Assembly (NCBI RefSeq): GCF_017426725.1
Contig: NZ_JAERMS010000001.1
Span: forward strand, 205,673 to 269,672
Direction: 5' to 3'
Length of the DNA stretch: 64,000 nucleotides
From: Prevotella illustrans
GTDB taxonomy: Bacteria; Bacteroidota; Bacteroidia; Bacteroidales; Bacteroidaceae
Shown here: positions 25,435-35,063 of the stretch, one piece after another
How the letters are laid out: the number at the start of each line of letters is the position of its first letter
How positions within the stretch are numbered: position 1 is the first letter of the stretch
Program-made: the position numbers and the translations under genes
The notes under the pieces: model-generated
Database searches by the model: none
What the model was told of the DNA's origin: nothing
What the model saw: only the letters and a program-made list of their open reading frames with translations

Positions 25435-27518
25435 TGGGCTATTTCCTTTTTGAATGTGCTGCATGGAAGTCCGGCCGCGTTGACGAGATTAGCGCGCGAA
25501 AAAGGCTGCCATCCGTATCTGACACTGACAGGACGGGCCACCCGCGGACAGTTTAGCGTCACGTCGGTTCCGGCCACACGCGCTTCGGCCTCATGGTAAA
25601 CGCCGTCTTCTCCGGCCACTTCAAAGCCGATGAGGCTTGTGCCTTGCACCTTCAGTCCGTTGGCGTTGTCGAACGAGAGGCGCACTCCCTGCCTTTCGCG
25701 GACGGCCTTGACGCAGGCGGAACCTTCGCAAACGAGCCTATGACTGTAGACATGTCCGAGAGCCTGCCAGGCCAACCGTTCGCCCACCGGCTTTTTATTG
25801 CGGTAGTGCACGTCGAGTGAGTCGCCCTTATCCATCGACACGGTCATCCACGTATGGGGCAACTCGGCGGCCAACAGGCGTTGCGAGTCGCGAAATTCTG
25901 GCCACGACGGACGGTTGAGTCCTGACAGTTGCACGAAGAGGAACGGCAGGTCGGGCTGCCGGAAGAAGCCTCGCCAGCTCTTTTCAAGGAGGCGGAAGAG
26001 CCGTTCGTGCAATTCTATATTGTGGGCATTCGACTCTCCCTGATACCAAGTAACGCCCTTTATGGCATAGCCTTGTAGCGGAAGCATGCCGGCTTCAAAC
26101 ATATAAGCGGGCTCGTAAGGATGGCGTTGCAGCGCGGGAGTGGCGGCTTTGCGGATGTTTTGTAAAGCGCGACCACGTGCCCACGCCTGTCCGAAGTCGC
26201 CATGATACCAGTCGCAGAGGATAACAGGGAAATCCCATTCGAGTGTTCGACGATCAATCCACGACTCAGTGGTCGTTCCGCCCACGGCATTGCAGATGAT
26301 ACCGACGGGTATTTGCAGGCTGTCGGCCAGGATTCGGCCGAAGTGATAGGCGATGGAAGAGAAGTCCTCGACAGACTCCCTGTCCGCTTTCTGCCACGGT
26401 CCCACCCGCAACAGCTTCAGTCGATTGACCGAATCAAGCTCCGTTTTCGACCATTCCACCGCGTTGGTGGGATAGCGTGTGGGCATGTTGAACAGGTGCA
26501 GACGCCGCTGCTGAGCGGCCTTGGCCAGGTCGTCGTCGGCACTGGTCGTGGCGCTGACAGGCAGTTCCATGTTGGACTGGCCCGAACAAAGCCACACTTC
26601 ACCTATATATATATCGCGTATGTCGCGTTTTCCACTTTTCGTTGTTATCCGGGCCTGATAAGGGCCACCCCCTTCCATGGCCGGAAAAGCCACCTCCCAA
26701 CGGCCGTCCGTGCCGGTCGTCGTCGCCAGTCGCTGCCCGTCGAAGGCCACGTTGACTTTCTCTCCGGCGTTGGCCGTGCCCCTGAAGACGACGGGGTGCC
26801 GGCGTTGCATCACCATGCCGTCGCCATAGAGGGGCGACAGGCGCAGTCCGCCGTAGTTGCCGGTGATGGCGGCATACACGGTTTGGGCGATGATGGCGGC
26901 CCCTTCGGCATTGGGATGAATCGCGTCGGCAAACAAATCGGGCCGGTCATAGAGCGGCGTGTGCAGGTCGATGAAGCCCGTCGCGTTGGCCCGGGCTATT
27001 CTTTGGATATGCTTCTGAATGGCAGCGTGCCAGTCGCGGGTGCCACTTTCGAAGCGTGGATGTCGGTCGAAGATGGGCGACATGATGCAAATCCATATCT
27101 TGGCGTTGGGGTTCGCGGTTCTGAAATCAGTAATCAACTTCTGGTAATCACGATCGAACCGGCTGTTGTAGTTAGGCCAGTTGCGCGGATCGGTGTCGTT
27201 CAGACCCAGATGGATGACCACAAGGTCGGCCTTGAAAGCCAAGGCTTCCTTGTATTCTGGCTGTTGCCGATAGGGCCGATGACCTTGGTTGAGGAGCGTC
27301 GTGCCCGAGTGTCCGAAGTTTCTTACTTCGTAATCGGGACCCAGTTGTCGTTGCAAGACGGCGGGATAGCTGCGTTGTTCCCTGTCGGGAATACCGTATC
27401 CGTAGGTCACGCTGTTGCCGACGCAGGCCACTTTGATTTTTCCGGCAGCCTGAACAAGGCCGGTTATGAGCAATAGATAGGTAATGAGGAAGAAATGTTT
27501 CATTTGCTTTTTACTCAA
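25431..27518 (-). CDS. nanS: Two-domain sialate O-acetylesterase
   Basis: 695 residues. Signal peptide near 1-25. The N-terminal SGNH hydrolase domain (about 26-215) has VGNSVTYG with Ser36, the LGLND block and the DAIHPN block. It is followed by a beta domain and a SASA-type esterase domain (from about 230) with CSGQSNMELPV, AVGGTTTESW and WYQGESNAH. Proteins of this two-catalytic-domain build in Tannerella and Bacteroides remove O-acetyl groups from sialic acid so that sialidases and the lyase can act. It is the first gene of the operon, behind a strong promoter. ATG at 27503 is an alternative start. Confidence 0.9.
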   Translation of the reverse strand: MSKKQMKHFFLITYLLLITGLVQAAGKIKVACVGNSVTYGYGIPDREQRSYPAVLQRQLGPDYEVRNFGHSGTTLLNQGHRPYRQQPEYKEALAFKADLVVIHLGLNDTDPRNWPNYNSRFDRDYQKLITDFRTANPNAKIWICIMSPIFDRHPRFESGTRDWHAAIQKHIQRIARANATGFIDLHTPLYDRPDLFADAIHPNAEGAAIIAQTVYAAITGNYGGLRLSPLYGDGMVMQRRHPVVFRGTANAGEKVNVAFDGQRLATTTGTDGRWEVAFPAMEGGGPYQARITTKSGKRDIRDIYIGEVWLCSGQSNMELPVSATTSADDDLAKAAQQRRLHLFNMPTRYPTNAVEWSKTELDSVNRLKLLRVGPWQKADRESVEDFSSIAYHFGRILADSLQIPVGIICNAVGGTTTESWIDRRTLEWDFPVILCDWYHGDFGQAWARGRALQNIRKAATPALQRHPYEPAYMFEAGMLPLQGYAIKGVTWYQGESNAHNIELHERLFRLLEKSWRGFFRQPDLPFLFVQLSGLNRPSWPEFRDSQRLLAAELPHTWMTVSMDKGDSLDVHYRNKKPVGERLAWQALGHVYSHRLVCEGSACVKAVRERQGVRLSFDNANGLKVQGTSLIGFEVAGEDGVYHEAEARVAGTDVTLNCPRVARPVSVRYGWQPFSRANLVNAAGLPCSTFKKEIAQ

Positions 27519-27555
27519 ACTGATAGACTTTTAGGTTCTGAGATGCTAACTTTTG

Positions 27556-27587
27556 CAAATATAATACAAAGGAAACGAAGTAACAAA
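27556..27587 (-). promoter_or_regulatory. Promoter of the sialic acid operon
   Basis: On the minus strand TTTG (27584-27587), 20 bases, then TATATTTG (27556-27563): an exact fit to the Bacteroidota promoter. It lies about 40 bases upstream of the first ATG. Confidence 0.8.
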
Positions 27588-27802
27588 ATATTTTAGATAA
27601 AACAGGATATTTAATTAAATATTTTAATAAATCTGCCCGATAATCAGCAAACAATGTTAAAAACCCTCCCTCAAAGAGTAGTTTTCTTTGAATAAATAAG
27701 ACGGATAAATGGCGACATGGCGCACGCGTCACGACGTGGTAAACGCCCGGGTATGACGAGGTTGCGGACATGTCGGAGCACGACTGTCGGTCGCCGTTTT
27801 TC

Positions 27803-27883
27803 AAAAGCTATGCTTTTAGCGTGTAAAAGCATAGCTTTTACACGCTAAAAGGGCTGCTTTGACACGCTAAAAGCACTGCTTTG
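27803..27883. repeat. Short hairpin array of AAAAGC modules (boundary array 1)
   Basis: Contains a hairpin with 13 bp arms (27818-27830 and 27834-27846, three-base loop) inside a chain of aaaagctatgctttta, cacgctaaaagggctgcttt and cacgctaaaagcactgcttt units. It lies 19 bases past the stop of the metallophosphoesterase gene, so it may act as terminator of the second PUL. The module words recur in the long repeat and in the arrays at 40,064 and 46,421. Confidence 0.75.
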
Positions 27884-27901
27884 AAAAACAAGAGGATAAT
27901 G

Positions 27902-28897
27902 TCAGCGTTTACGCCAGTCGTCCTGCACGTAGTCGGAGGGGTAGGAAGAGCGGTCGACAATGGTGCCGTCGATTTGCCGGATATAGGTGTCGAAGGCACG
28001 CCGGCCCTCCTTCAGCACGATGATTCGGGCGCCCGGTGTCAGGTGGTTGTACTCGGTGTTGCCGCCGCCGAAGCGTCCGTAGGCCAGCAGAATGCCGTGC
28101 CACATGACGGCATAGTCGTTGTCATGGTCGTGACCGGTGAAGACGCCCATCACGTCGCCGCCCTCATACATGGCCGTGAACATGCCCGAATTGAACCGAG
28201 GCGAGCAGCAGGCTTCCTGTCGGGTGCCCTTCAGGATGGCGTTCTCGTCTTTCACGGCGTCGTGGTATTCGGGCAGAGGGATATGAAAGAAGGCCAGGGC
28301 CGGAATCGTCCGGCCGCCGTTGGTCGCCTTGACGGCCTGAGCTTGCCGGCGATACCACGTCACTTGGTCGAAGGTGAACCAGGCGTAGCCGTCGGTCTTG
28401 TAGCCCTTGGGAGCGTAGGCGTGGGAGTCCATGCAGTAGAGGTTGGCCGCCACACGGCTGCCGTCGTGCGACCGCACGGGCAACACGAAGTCGAGTTCCT
28501 GCCCGGCGGCGACGGGTGGCATGGCGCAGCCCTTCACCTCTCGGGCGATGTCGTAGAGCTGGCGGTTGGAAAGCCCCTGTTCGTAGTCGTGGTTGCCGAA
28601 CTCATAGACCCACGGAATGTTGTGGGCGGCCAGCCGTTCCAGCACTTTGAGCAACGTGGCCTTGGCCGGCGACGAGTAGATGATGTCGCCCGTCAGCACC
28701 ACCAGGTCGGGGCGTTCGCCCACCAGCGCGTTGTCGATGTTCTGCAAGGCCGGGGCCGACTTGGGGTTGTCGAGCTGATAGTGGAGGTCGGTGAGCTGCA
28801 CGATCTTGAAAGTGCCGTCGGCACGGAACCGCAGTTCCTGTGCCGAGGCATTCCAACAAACAACGAAGAAGGCCACGAGGGCCAGTATTTTTCTCAT
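27902..28897 (-). CDS. Metallophosphoesterase, exported, last gene of the second PUL
   Basis: 331 residues from ATG at 28897. The frame is open further upstream, but that part overlaps the FAD-oxidoreductase gene and is not protein-like. Signal peptide 1-20 (LALVAFFVVCWNASA). Calcineurin-like metal motifs are complete: D37-L-H39, G70-D71, G101-NHD, a later His in FFHIPLPEYH and GHDHDND. Periplasmic or surface phosphatase or phosphodiesterase is the likely activity. The substrate is unknown. Being in an operon with a phosphodiester glycosidase suggests removal of the phosphate left on the sugar. Confidence 0.88.
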   Translation of the reverse strand: MRKILALVAFFVVCWNASAQELRFRADGTFKIVQLTDLHYQLDNPKSAPALQNIDNALVGERPDLVVLTGDIIYSSPAKATLLKVLERLAAHNIPWVYEFGNHDYEQGLSNRQLYDIAREVKGCAMPPVAAGQELDFVLPVRSHDGSRVAANLYCMDSHAYAPKGYKTDGYAWFTFDQVTWYRRQAQAVKATNGGRTIPALAFFHIPLPEYHDAVKDENAILKGTRQEACCSPRFNSGMFTAMYEGGDVMGVFTGHDHDNDYAVMWHGILLAYGRFGGGNTEYNHLTPGARIIVLKEGRRAFDTYIRQIDGTIVDRSSYPSDYVQDDWRKR

Positions 28898-28914
28898 AGG
28901 TGATGATTGATGGT

Positions 28915-30774
28915 TTATTTTCTGATGAATTGTCCTTCGAGGTCTACGTCGACGCTCTCGAAGGGGTGGAGGATTTGGTCGAGCAGGAGGGCATAGGCGC
29001 CGCGCGTGACGGGCCTTTCGGGTGACCCCACGGCGTATTGTCGGTAGCAGTCGGCCGCCAACTGTTCGATGGGAGCTGACAGGAGGATGTGATTTTGCGT
29101 GGCGATGCGGGTGAACAAGAGCAGTAGTTCTTGGACGGCCACAGGGCGATCGCCACCGAAACGCTCCTTCAGACCGTAGAAGTCGGCCAGCGGTTGCAGG
29201 TCGCGGCGGCGCAACAGGCTGTCGGCCTGAAGCCAACACTCGTTTTGCCAGTCAACGTGGCGCCCCACGCCGTGGAGCAGTCCCGTCACGCCAATGCGCT
29301 GATAAGGCCTGAAGCGCGGGTCGTCCTTCGGCACGTCGAGGAAAGGTAGCAGATAATTGCCCGTGCGGAGCAACTGGGTTTGCACGGCTCTGACCGACAG
29401 TCGCTCGGGCAGTGTCTTTTGTCGGATGGCCATGGCGGCCAGCGTTCCGGCCACCTGCCCTATCTGCATGACCACGGGCTGCAGCCGTGAGGTGCCGTTG
29501 ACGAGGTTGGTCACGGAAACAGCCTTCTCGGCCAGCAGCAATCTCGACTCTCCTTTTGGGAAGAATACGCCCAAGGGAAGCCCCCATGAGGGGATAGACG
29601 GCAGGCTGAGACTGTCTACGGGCCGCTCGTTATGGTGCTGATCAACGGGATAGTCGCCCACGGCGACGGCCGTGCGATAGAGTGCCGTGGGGCGATTGTA
29701 AGGCTCGATGATGTCGTTCAGCGTGAAGAGAATCCTCCCATCGAAGCGCCGTCCCTCCCGATAGTAAGGCAGGAAAGGCAGCCGGTCGGGCGTGGGAAAC
29801 TCGTCGTCGGCCAAGTCCAGTCGGTCGAAACCCAGCTCGTGTTGCAGGAAATAGAGGAAGCGCAGGCTCTTGGCCTTGGCCTCGCGGTGCAGGCTGTCGC
29901 GCTCGGCGGGGCTGTACTCGATATCGTTCAGGTAGATATCGTTGCCCCACATGGGCCAGTTGATCATGTATTTGCCGTTGGGCAGCCGGCCGTAGCTCAA
30001 CATCATCTCCTTCGACCAAGGCTTACGGGGCAGCACGGAGTCGTTGTAGGCACAGACGCAGCAGTTGCGGAACTCCCACGGCGTGTAGCCTTCGGGGCGC
30101 TTCATCGGCCTTGGCTCGGCATATTCCTTGAGCGTCATGGCGTAGGTCATGTCCTGAACGATGTCTTGTCGCTGCTCAAGGGCCATCGGCTCATGGGTGT
30201 CTTGTCGGGCGTCGAGGCCCAAACGGTATGACAGTCCGGCCACCTTGGCCACGTCGCCCAGCTCGGTGGCGTCGATGAGATAGCGGGCTTTCACCCGTGT
30301 TTGCCGGCCGTGGCGCGTGAGCGTCAGCCGCCAACCGTCTTTCAGCCGCTTCAGGTCGGTCCATTCGGTCTCGGGCAGGTAGGTCAGAAAGTCCTTTTCT
30401 CGGTCTACCCACTGCCGGAAGATGGCGTTGCCGACCGACGGTTCGAACTGGATGAGGCTGACCCAGCCCGTGCGTAGGGCCTCTGCCGACCCGTAATGCC
30501 GGATGAGGGCTTGTTGGAAATCGCCCCACATACCACTCGGCAGGTGGTAGTTGCCGTCGGTGGCGCTCACGCCCGCCGCCGTCAACATGCCGCCCAGCCA
30601 CGGCGTTCGCTCCACCAACAGCGTGCGACTGCCCAGCCGGGCGCTCTGCACGGCGGCACAAACGCCGCTCGTGCCGCCACCTATCACCAGCACGTCGTAG
30701 GTCTTGATGGCGGCCGAAGCGGCGAGCACGGTCAGCCAAAGCGTAGGAAAAAAGAGGAGAGAGCGGAGTTGCAT
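28915..30774 (-). CDS. Exported FAD-dependent oxidoreductase (FAD_oxidored family)
   Basis: 619 residues. A signal peptide about 1-22 is followed by the dinucleotide motif VIGGGTSGVCAA and LVERTPWLGGMLTAAG, typical of the FAD_oxidored (PF12831) group. The LIDATELGDVAKVAG segment is also characteristic. These enzymes are frequent in Bacteroidota PULs, and most have no proven substrate. Oxidation of a sugar hydroxyl is a reasonable guess. It starts three bases after the family-10-like glycosidase and is followed 17 bases later by the metallophosphoesterase. Confidence 0.87.
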   Translation of the reverse strand: MQLRSLLFFPTLWLTVLAASAAIKTYDVLVIGGGTSGVCAAVQSARLGSRTLLVERTPWLGGMLTAAGVSATDGNYHLPSGMWGDFQQALIRHYGSAEALRTGWVSLIQFEPSVGNAIFRQWVDREKDFLTYLPETEWTDLKRLKDGWRLTLTRHGRQTRVKARYLIDATELGDVAKVAGLSYRLGLDARQDTHEPMALEQRQDIVQDMTYAMTLKEYAEPRPMKRPEGYTPWEFRNCCVCAYNDSVLPRKPWSKEMMLSYGRLPNGKYMINWPMWGNDIYLNDIEYSPAERDSLHREAKAKSLRFLYFLQHELGFDRLDLADDEFPTPDRLPFLPYYREGRRFDGRILFTLNDIIEPYNRPTALYRTAVAVGDYPVDQHHNERPVDSLSLPSIPSWGLPLGVFFPKGESRLLLAEKAVSVTNLVNGTSRLQPVVMQIGQVAGTLAAMAIRQKTLPERLSVRAVQTQLLRTGNYLLPFLDVPKDDPRFRPYQRIGVTGLLHGVGRHVDWQNECWLQADSLLRRRDLQPLADFYGLKERFGGDRPVAVQELLLLFTRIATQNHILLSAPIEQLAADCYRQYAVGSPERPVTRGAYALLLDQILHPFESVDVDLEGQFIRK

Positions 30775-30777
30775 GGT

Positions 30778-32178
30778 TTATTTCAGGCTGTTCAGATATC
30801 TGTCGATACCCGTTTTCAGGGCGTTCCAGTAGTTGAATTGGCGGACATGAACCATGTCGAAGACAAAGTAACCGTCGGAAGCGTTGATGCAGGCGTCGAC
30901 CGAGTTGGTGACGGCCGTGGCTTGGTTGCCTTGCGGAAAACCGTCGGGATTACCCACGTCGGGACCTCCGGCAAACTTCACGTCGCCTTTCAGCTTCGCA
31001 GCGGCCTGCGTGCAGAAGCCCTGCATGGTCCATTCGGTGGTGCCGTAGACCGACGAGGCCCCCGCGTAACAGCCTAAGAGCAGCACGTCGAGTTTGTTGG
31101 CGAAGCCGTATTTACGATAGTCTGTGTTGGCCCACTCGGGGTAGTCGACTGCCGGATCGTAGTCGCGGCTGGCCCAGTTGACGCCCGAATGATAGTAGTC
31201 GGAGTACCAGGCACCTACGTAGGCGCCCACCTTCACATTGCTGTTGACGCCGCGCACGCGTGCCACCACCTTGCCCATGAAGTCGTAGATGGTCTTGGCA
31301 CGGAAGGCCAGCCAGTCCTTGAAGTAGGCAGGTTGGCCCGCGTAGCCCTCCGAACCGGCCTTGGCCACGTCTTGGGGGAAGGCGAACGACGTGACACCCT
31401 TGGCCTTCATGTAGGCCTGGAACTTCGTCTTGGCGTCGTCGGAGAAGTCGGCCTGCAGGTTGTCGTAGCGGCAACGGTCGAGAATGATGGCGTCGAGGTC
31501 GTAGCGGGCCAGGTCGCCGATGAGGTCGAGGAGGTAGGCCTGCACGTCGTCGTTGCACGGATTGAGGAAGCGCGTGGCGTAGTAGTTGCCCGCGTCGACC
31601 GGTAGGTCCATGCCGTTGGTCAGCCCCGAGCCGAGATAGTAGGTCGAGGCCCAGCCCTTCTTGCCGCTTTCACGGAAGAGCATGCCCTGTCCGCCGAGGC
31701 CGTAGGGGTTCATCGAGCCGCCCACGAAGGTGTTCATGGCCGCGTCTACACGCAGTCCCAGCTCGTGACCGATGTCGATGAAGGCTTGCAGATAGTCCCA
31801 GTCGGCCGTTCGTTTGTAGTATTTGTAGGCGGAACCTTCCCAGTAGTCGAGTTGTTCCACGGCGTGGCCGGCGGCGCTCTTGAAGAGAATGTCGCCCGTG
31901 TAGGGGCGGACGTCGACCACGATGTGGGTGAATCCCGCTTCCTTCGCCCTCTTCAGGTCTTCCCGAATGTTCTCCTTGCTGTTGGCGAAGCGGCTGAAGT
32001 TGGCCGGCGCGTCTATCCAGATGTAGCGGGGTTTGGCCGCTTTATGGACGGTTTCGCCGCCCGGCGTGGGGGTGGGAGGTGTCGTTCCGCCGTTGTCGGG
32101 CTTGTCGCCCGAGCCGCAGGAACTGAACAAAAGCAGTGAACTGAGCAGTAGTGTCTGAATCATGGATAGCATATTCAT
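30778..32178 (-). CDS. Family-10-like glycoside hydrolase lipoprotein (GHL10/alpha-amylase-like barrel)
   Basis: 466 residues from ATG at 32178, which gives a clean lipoprotein signal (LLLFSSC) followed by a Pro/Thr/Gly-rich linker. The TIM-barrel pattern is visible: RYIWIDAPANFSRFANS, FTHIVVDVRPYTGDILF, LGLRVDAAMNTFVGG and YDLDAIILDRCRYDNLQ, where the last Asp or Arg/Tyr pair is the probable active-site region. It resembles the GHL10/family 10-like glycosylhydrolases of Bacteroides. The bond cleaved is unknown. It follows the phosphodiester glycosidase gene in the same operon. Confidence 0.8.
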   Translation of the reverse strand: MNMLSMIQTLLLSSLLLFSSCGSGDKPDNGGTTPPTPTPGGETVHKAAKPRYIWIDAPANFSRFANSKENIREDLKRAKEAGFTHIVVDVRPYTGDILFKSAAGHAVEQLDYWEGSAYKYYKRTADWDYLQAFIDIGHELGLRVDAAMNTFVGGSMNPYGLGGQGMLFRESGKKGWASTYYLGSGLTNGMDLPVDAGNYYATRFLNPCNDDVQAYLLDLIGDLARYDLDAIILDRCRYDNLQADFSDDAKTKFQAYMKAKGVTSFAFPQDVAKAGSEGYAGQPAYFKDWLAFRAKTIYDFMGKVVARVRGVNSNVKVGAYVGAWYSDYYHSGVNWASRDYDPAVDYPEWANTDYRKYGFANKLDVLLLGCYAGASSVYGTTEWTMQGFCTQAAAKLKGDVKFAGGPDVGNPDGFPQGNQATAVTNSVDACINASDGYFVFDMVHVRQFNYWNALKTGIDRYLNSLK

Positions 32179-32248
32179 ATAAAAAGGAGGCAAAGGGGAG
32201 AACGACCGGCTCATGCGGCCACCCTCCCCAGGTTACAGAAGAAACTTA

Positions 32249-33325
32249 TCATTTGATGAAACAGGCGTCGATGACGGCGCGTTCTTTCTTGTCGCTCGGC
32301 TTGATGGTCTGCTTGCCGTTGATGAGCATGCAGCTCGAACCGCCCCCGTCGAGGTTGAGCGCTTCGGTGCAGCCGATGGCTTTCAGCATGTCGGCCACCT
32401 GCGCGGTGGTCATTCCCAGGACGTCGGGCGTCATCCGGCGACCTTCGCACACGAAGAACACGAGGCGTTTCTTGGCCGCGTCGTAGCCGATGGCCGTGCG
32501 GGGCTGGGCCGAGTTGGCCGCCACGTCGAGCAGTTCGTCGGCCCACGTGTTCATCACCTTGCCCTCATGGAGCAGCACGCTGACGCCGCCAATGCCGTAG
32601 ACGGCCGTCCCGTCGTTCATGACGGTGCCCTTCGAGGGCGAGTTGGCGTCGGGGGCAGTCGTCTCGGGCTTGGTTTTGTCAATCTTCTTGCAGGCCGAGT
32701 AGCTGTAGTCCTTGCCGTCGCTGGCGTAGTAAGTCCACGTGGCGTGGAACTCACCGGCCTTGTCCTGGTAGAAGAAACCTATCGTAGGATACCAGAAGTC
32801 GGTCCAGTTCTCCGACCAATAGTTCTGGTTCGGACTGAGCATGGAGCCTTCGCTGTAGCACGAACTCTGCGAGTAGTAGAAGCCACCGGACTCAAAGAAG
32901 AGGCCACCGTTGATGACAACGACCGGTGATTCGTAGTTGTTGTAGAACTCGGTGGGCGTGAACAGCTTCTCATTACCGTTGGCGCCGGCCTTCTTGCTCC
33001 AGTGAATGTCGTTGCTGACGCTGAACTTTGCCTTGTCGGTTCCCAGCTCGGCAATGGCGATGAAGGCCACGGCGGGCTTGTCGTCGGGCATCTTCACGGC
33101 CTTGTACACGTTGATGTAGGCCGGCAACCGGCCGTAGTCGGCGTTCACGTTGGTCCACCCCAGGCGGGTGATGTCGGTGTTCTCCTCGGGCTGTAGGCCC
33201 TTGTCCCACTTCCAGTTGGCGATGGTGTCCTCATGATCGTCGCTGTTGCAGGCCGTGAGAACGGAGAGCCCGAGCAGCAAGAGGAGCACCGGAATATGGC
33301 AATGAAGTCTTTTCATACGTTTCAT
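32249..33325 (-). CDS. Phosphodiester glycosidase (NAGPA-type) lipoprotein
   Basis: 358 residues. Lipobox SVLTAC (Cys26). The C-terminal part has the NAGPA hallmarks VVVINGGLFF (about 130), RTAIGYDAAKKRLVFFVCEGR and ALNLDGGGSSCML. The mammalian relative is the uncovering enzyme that removes GlcNAc from GlcNAc-alpha-1-phospho-6-mannose. Bacterial members act on sugar phosphodiesters. It starts five bases after the DUF5018 gene and is co-transcribed with a metallophosphoesterase, so a phosphodiester-linked glycan is the likely target of this PUL. ATG at 33316 is an alternative start. Confidence 0.87.
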   Translation of the reverse strand: MKRMKRLHCHIPVLLLLLGLSVLTACNSDDHEDTIANWKWDKGLQPEENTDITRLGWTNVNADYGRLPAYINVYKAVKMPDDKPAVAFIAIAELGTDKAKFSVSNDIHWSKKAGANGNEKLFTPTEFYNNYESPVVVINGGLFFESGGFYYSQSSCYSEGSMLSPNQNYWSENWTDFWYPTIGFFYQDKAGEFHATWTYYASDGKDYSYSACKKIDKTKPETTAPDANSPSKGTVMNDGTAVYGIGGVSVLLHEGKVMNTWADELLDVAANSAQPRTAIGYDAAKKRLVFFVCEGRRMTPDVLGMTTAQVADMLKAIGCTEALNLDGGGSSCMLINGKQTIKPSDKKERAVIDACFIK

Positions 33326-33330
33326 ATTGG

Positions 33331-35022
33331 TTATTTGTCAAAGCAGTCGAATTGATATCCACCGAAGGAAAGGTGGGTGTTGGAGGCGTAGAACACGTAG
33401 AGGAAGTAGCCATCCTCGGACGGTGTCACCAGGACGTCGGCAAAGCGGTTGTCACCGGCGTAGCCCACGGATCCGTAGAGGTCGGGCGTGGAGATGATGG
33501 AGGCCAGCGCGCTGCTCGTGTTGACGTTGCCGCTGATGGATGAAAGGTCGCCCGCGTCGTAGATGTAGACATGTCCCGGCAAGCCCCAGTTGGGCCAATA
33601 GCCCATTTCGTAGATGGCATAGTAGCGGTTCTTGTTGAACGCCCGGATGTCGGCGGCACCCGTATTGTAGCCCCATCCCGAACCTCCGGAGTTGGCGGAG
33701 AGTATCTGTTTGGCGCCGCTCCAGGCCGGAGCGTAGTATGCCGGGCAATTTCCGTCGCCGTAATAGCTGAACACGCAGCCGTCCTTCACGTCGGTGCCGG
33801 CGGCACAGACCTTGCTGATTCCGTCGAGACCGCCCCATGCCGGCACGCTGCCGAACAGGATGTTCTCGGCCGGACCGGCCTTGCCGTCCTTCACAATCCA
33901 GCGGATGGCGTTCTGGCAGGCGTTCGGCGTGGCGGTGACGATGGCGTCGTGGGCCAGGTCGCCCTGCACGTGGAGGCGCGCGCCGATGTCTACTCCGAGG
34001 TTGTTGGCATAGCTGATGAAGAGTTCGGGGGCCTTGGTCACGTCGTTGGTCTTGTAGATGTTGAGCGTGGAACCGCTGGCGGCGTAGTTGCAGATGAGCA
34101 TGTTGCCGGCGCAGTCGCTCGTGATGGCGCCATCGGCCTTGGCCGCTCCGAGGTTGATGGCGCCCAGTTTGGTGCCCGTCACCTTACGGAAGTACTGTGG
34201 CGCGGAGCCGTCGCCGAGGTTCAGGACGACGAAGCTGCCGATGGAGGCCAGCGTCGGGTGGGTGTTGTTGGGCGTGGCCACGCCCAACATCGTCATGTCG
34301 TTCTCGAAAAGCTTGAGTTCGCTGCCCGTGCGAATGCCCGATGGAATCTTGGTCGGTATGTGTTTGATGACCTTGTAGACGCTTTTGTCGGTGCCGTTGT
34401 CGGCCGTCACGGTGAACTGGAAGCCGTCGTTCATGTCGTGGGGCTGGGCCGGGTCGGGCGAAATCGTGGCGTGCGGGTCGAGCACCACTTCGGCCGTCAT
34501 GTCGGAAAGGTCGGCGGCGGTGAGCAGGGAGATGGTCTTCTTGTCTTCGTCGATGACGCCCTGCAAGTAGCCCGGCTGCACCAGGATGGACTTGATGGCG
34601 CACTTCGACGACTTGACGCGCTGTCCCGAGATCGTGATCTGCTTGCTTTCGCCATACGGGTTGGTGTAGGTGAAGGCGTTCTTCTGGGTCAAGTCGAGCA
34701 CGGTGATGGGCGGGTCGATCTTGCAGTTGTTCTCCAGTGTGGCCACAATCTTGAACTGCGACATGTCCTTCTCTGTGGTGTTGTCGCTCTCTTCTGGGTA
34801 ATACCAGGGCACGGGAATCACGTAGTCGGTGATGTCGTTGCTGTTCTGGGGCTGCCAGGTCACGACGGCCTTGTCCACATAGGTGCCCGACGTAAAGTAG
34901 GCCGTGAGGCTTGAGATGCCTGCCCGGTCGGCGGTGGCGTCCACGTGCTCCTCTTCGGCGCAGCTGCCGAGCGAGAGGAGTGCCGCCACGAAGGCGCCGA
35001 TATATAGGAATTGCTTTTTCAT
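33331..35022 (-). CDS. DUF5018-type surface lipoprotein, glycan-binding candidate
   Basis: 563 residues from ATG at 35022, chosen because it leads directly into the lipoprotein signal (ALLSLGSC); an open stretch of 17 codons upstream is not signal-like. An N-terminal Ig-like region containing VTADNGTDKSVYKV fits DUF5018. It is followed by a beta-propeller-like C-terminal half (GARLHVQGDLAHDAIVTATP, NRYYAIYEMGYWPN). No catalytic signature. It lies between susD and the phosphodiester glycosidase, where surface glycan-binding proteins are normally encoded. Confidence 0.8.
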   Translation of the reverse strand: MKKQFLYIGAFVAALLSLGSCAEEEHVDATADRAGISSLTAYFTSGTYVDKAVVTWQPQNSNDITDYVIPVPWYYPEESDNTTEKDMSQFKIVATLENNCKIDPPITVLDLTQKNAFTYTNPYGESKQITISGQRVKSSKCAIKSILVQPGYLQGVIDEDKKTISLLTAADLSDMTAEVVLDPHATISPDPAQPHDMNDGFQFTVTADNGTDKSVYKVIKHIPTKIPSGIRTGSELKLFENDMTMLGVATPNNTHPTLASIGSFVVLNLGDGSAPQYFRKVTGTKLGAINLGAAKADGAITSDCAGNMLICNYAASGSTLNIYKTNDVTKAPELFISYANNLGVDIGARLHVQGDLAHDAIVTATPNACQNAIRWIVKDGKAGPAENILFGSVPAWGGLDGISKVCAAGTDVKDGCVFSYYGDGNCPAYYAPAWSGAKQILSANSGGSGWGYNTGAADIRAFNKNRYYAIYEMGYWPNWGLPGHVYIYDAGDLSSISGNVNTSSALASIISTPDLYGSVGYAGDNRFADVLVTPSEDGYFLYVFYASNTHLSFGGYQFDCFDK

Positions 35023-35063
35023 AACTTTGAAATGTTGATGTTTTGCGGGTTCATGACACAGTT

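Larger units (their letters stand above)
27519..27901. other. Intergenic region between the sialic acid operon and the second PUL
   Basis: 383 bases with the sialic acid promoter and, next to the end of the second PUL, a hairpin array (27803-27883). No gene seen. Confidence 0.6.

Noticed and set aside
27803..27883. Hairpin array as a CRISPR or integron attC site
   Set aside because: Modules are inverted and nearly contiguous rather than spaced, and there is no integrase or cas gene in the window.
28898..29239. Extended N terminus of the metallophosphoesterase
   Set aside because: The extra 114 codons overlap the FAD-oxidoreductase gene and are Arg/Pro-rich. The ATG at 28897 begins a proper signal peptide.
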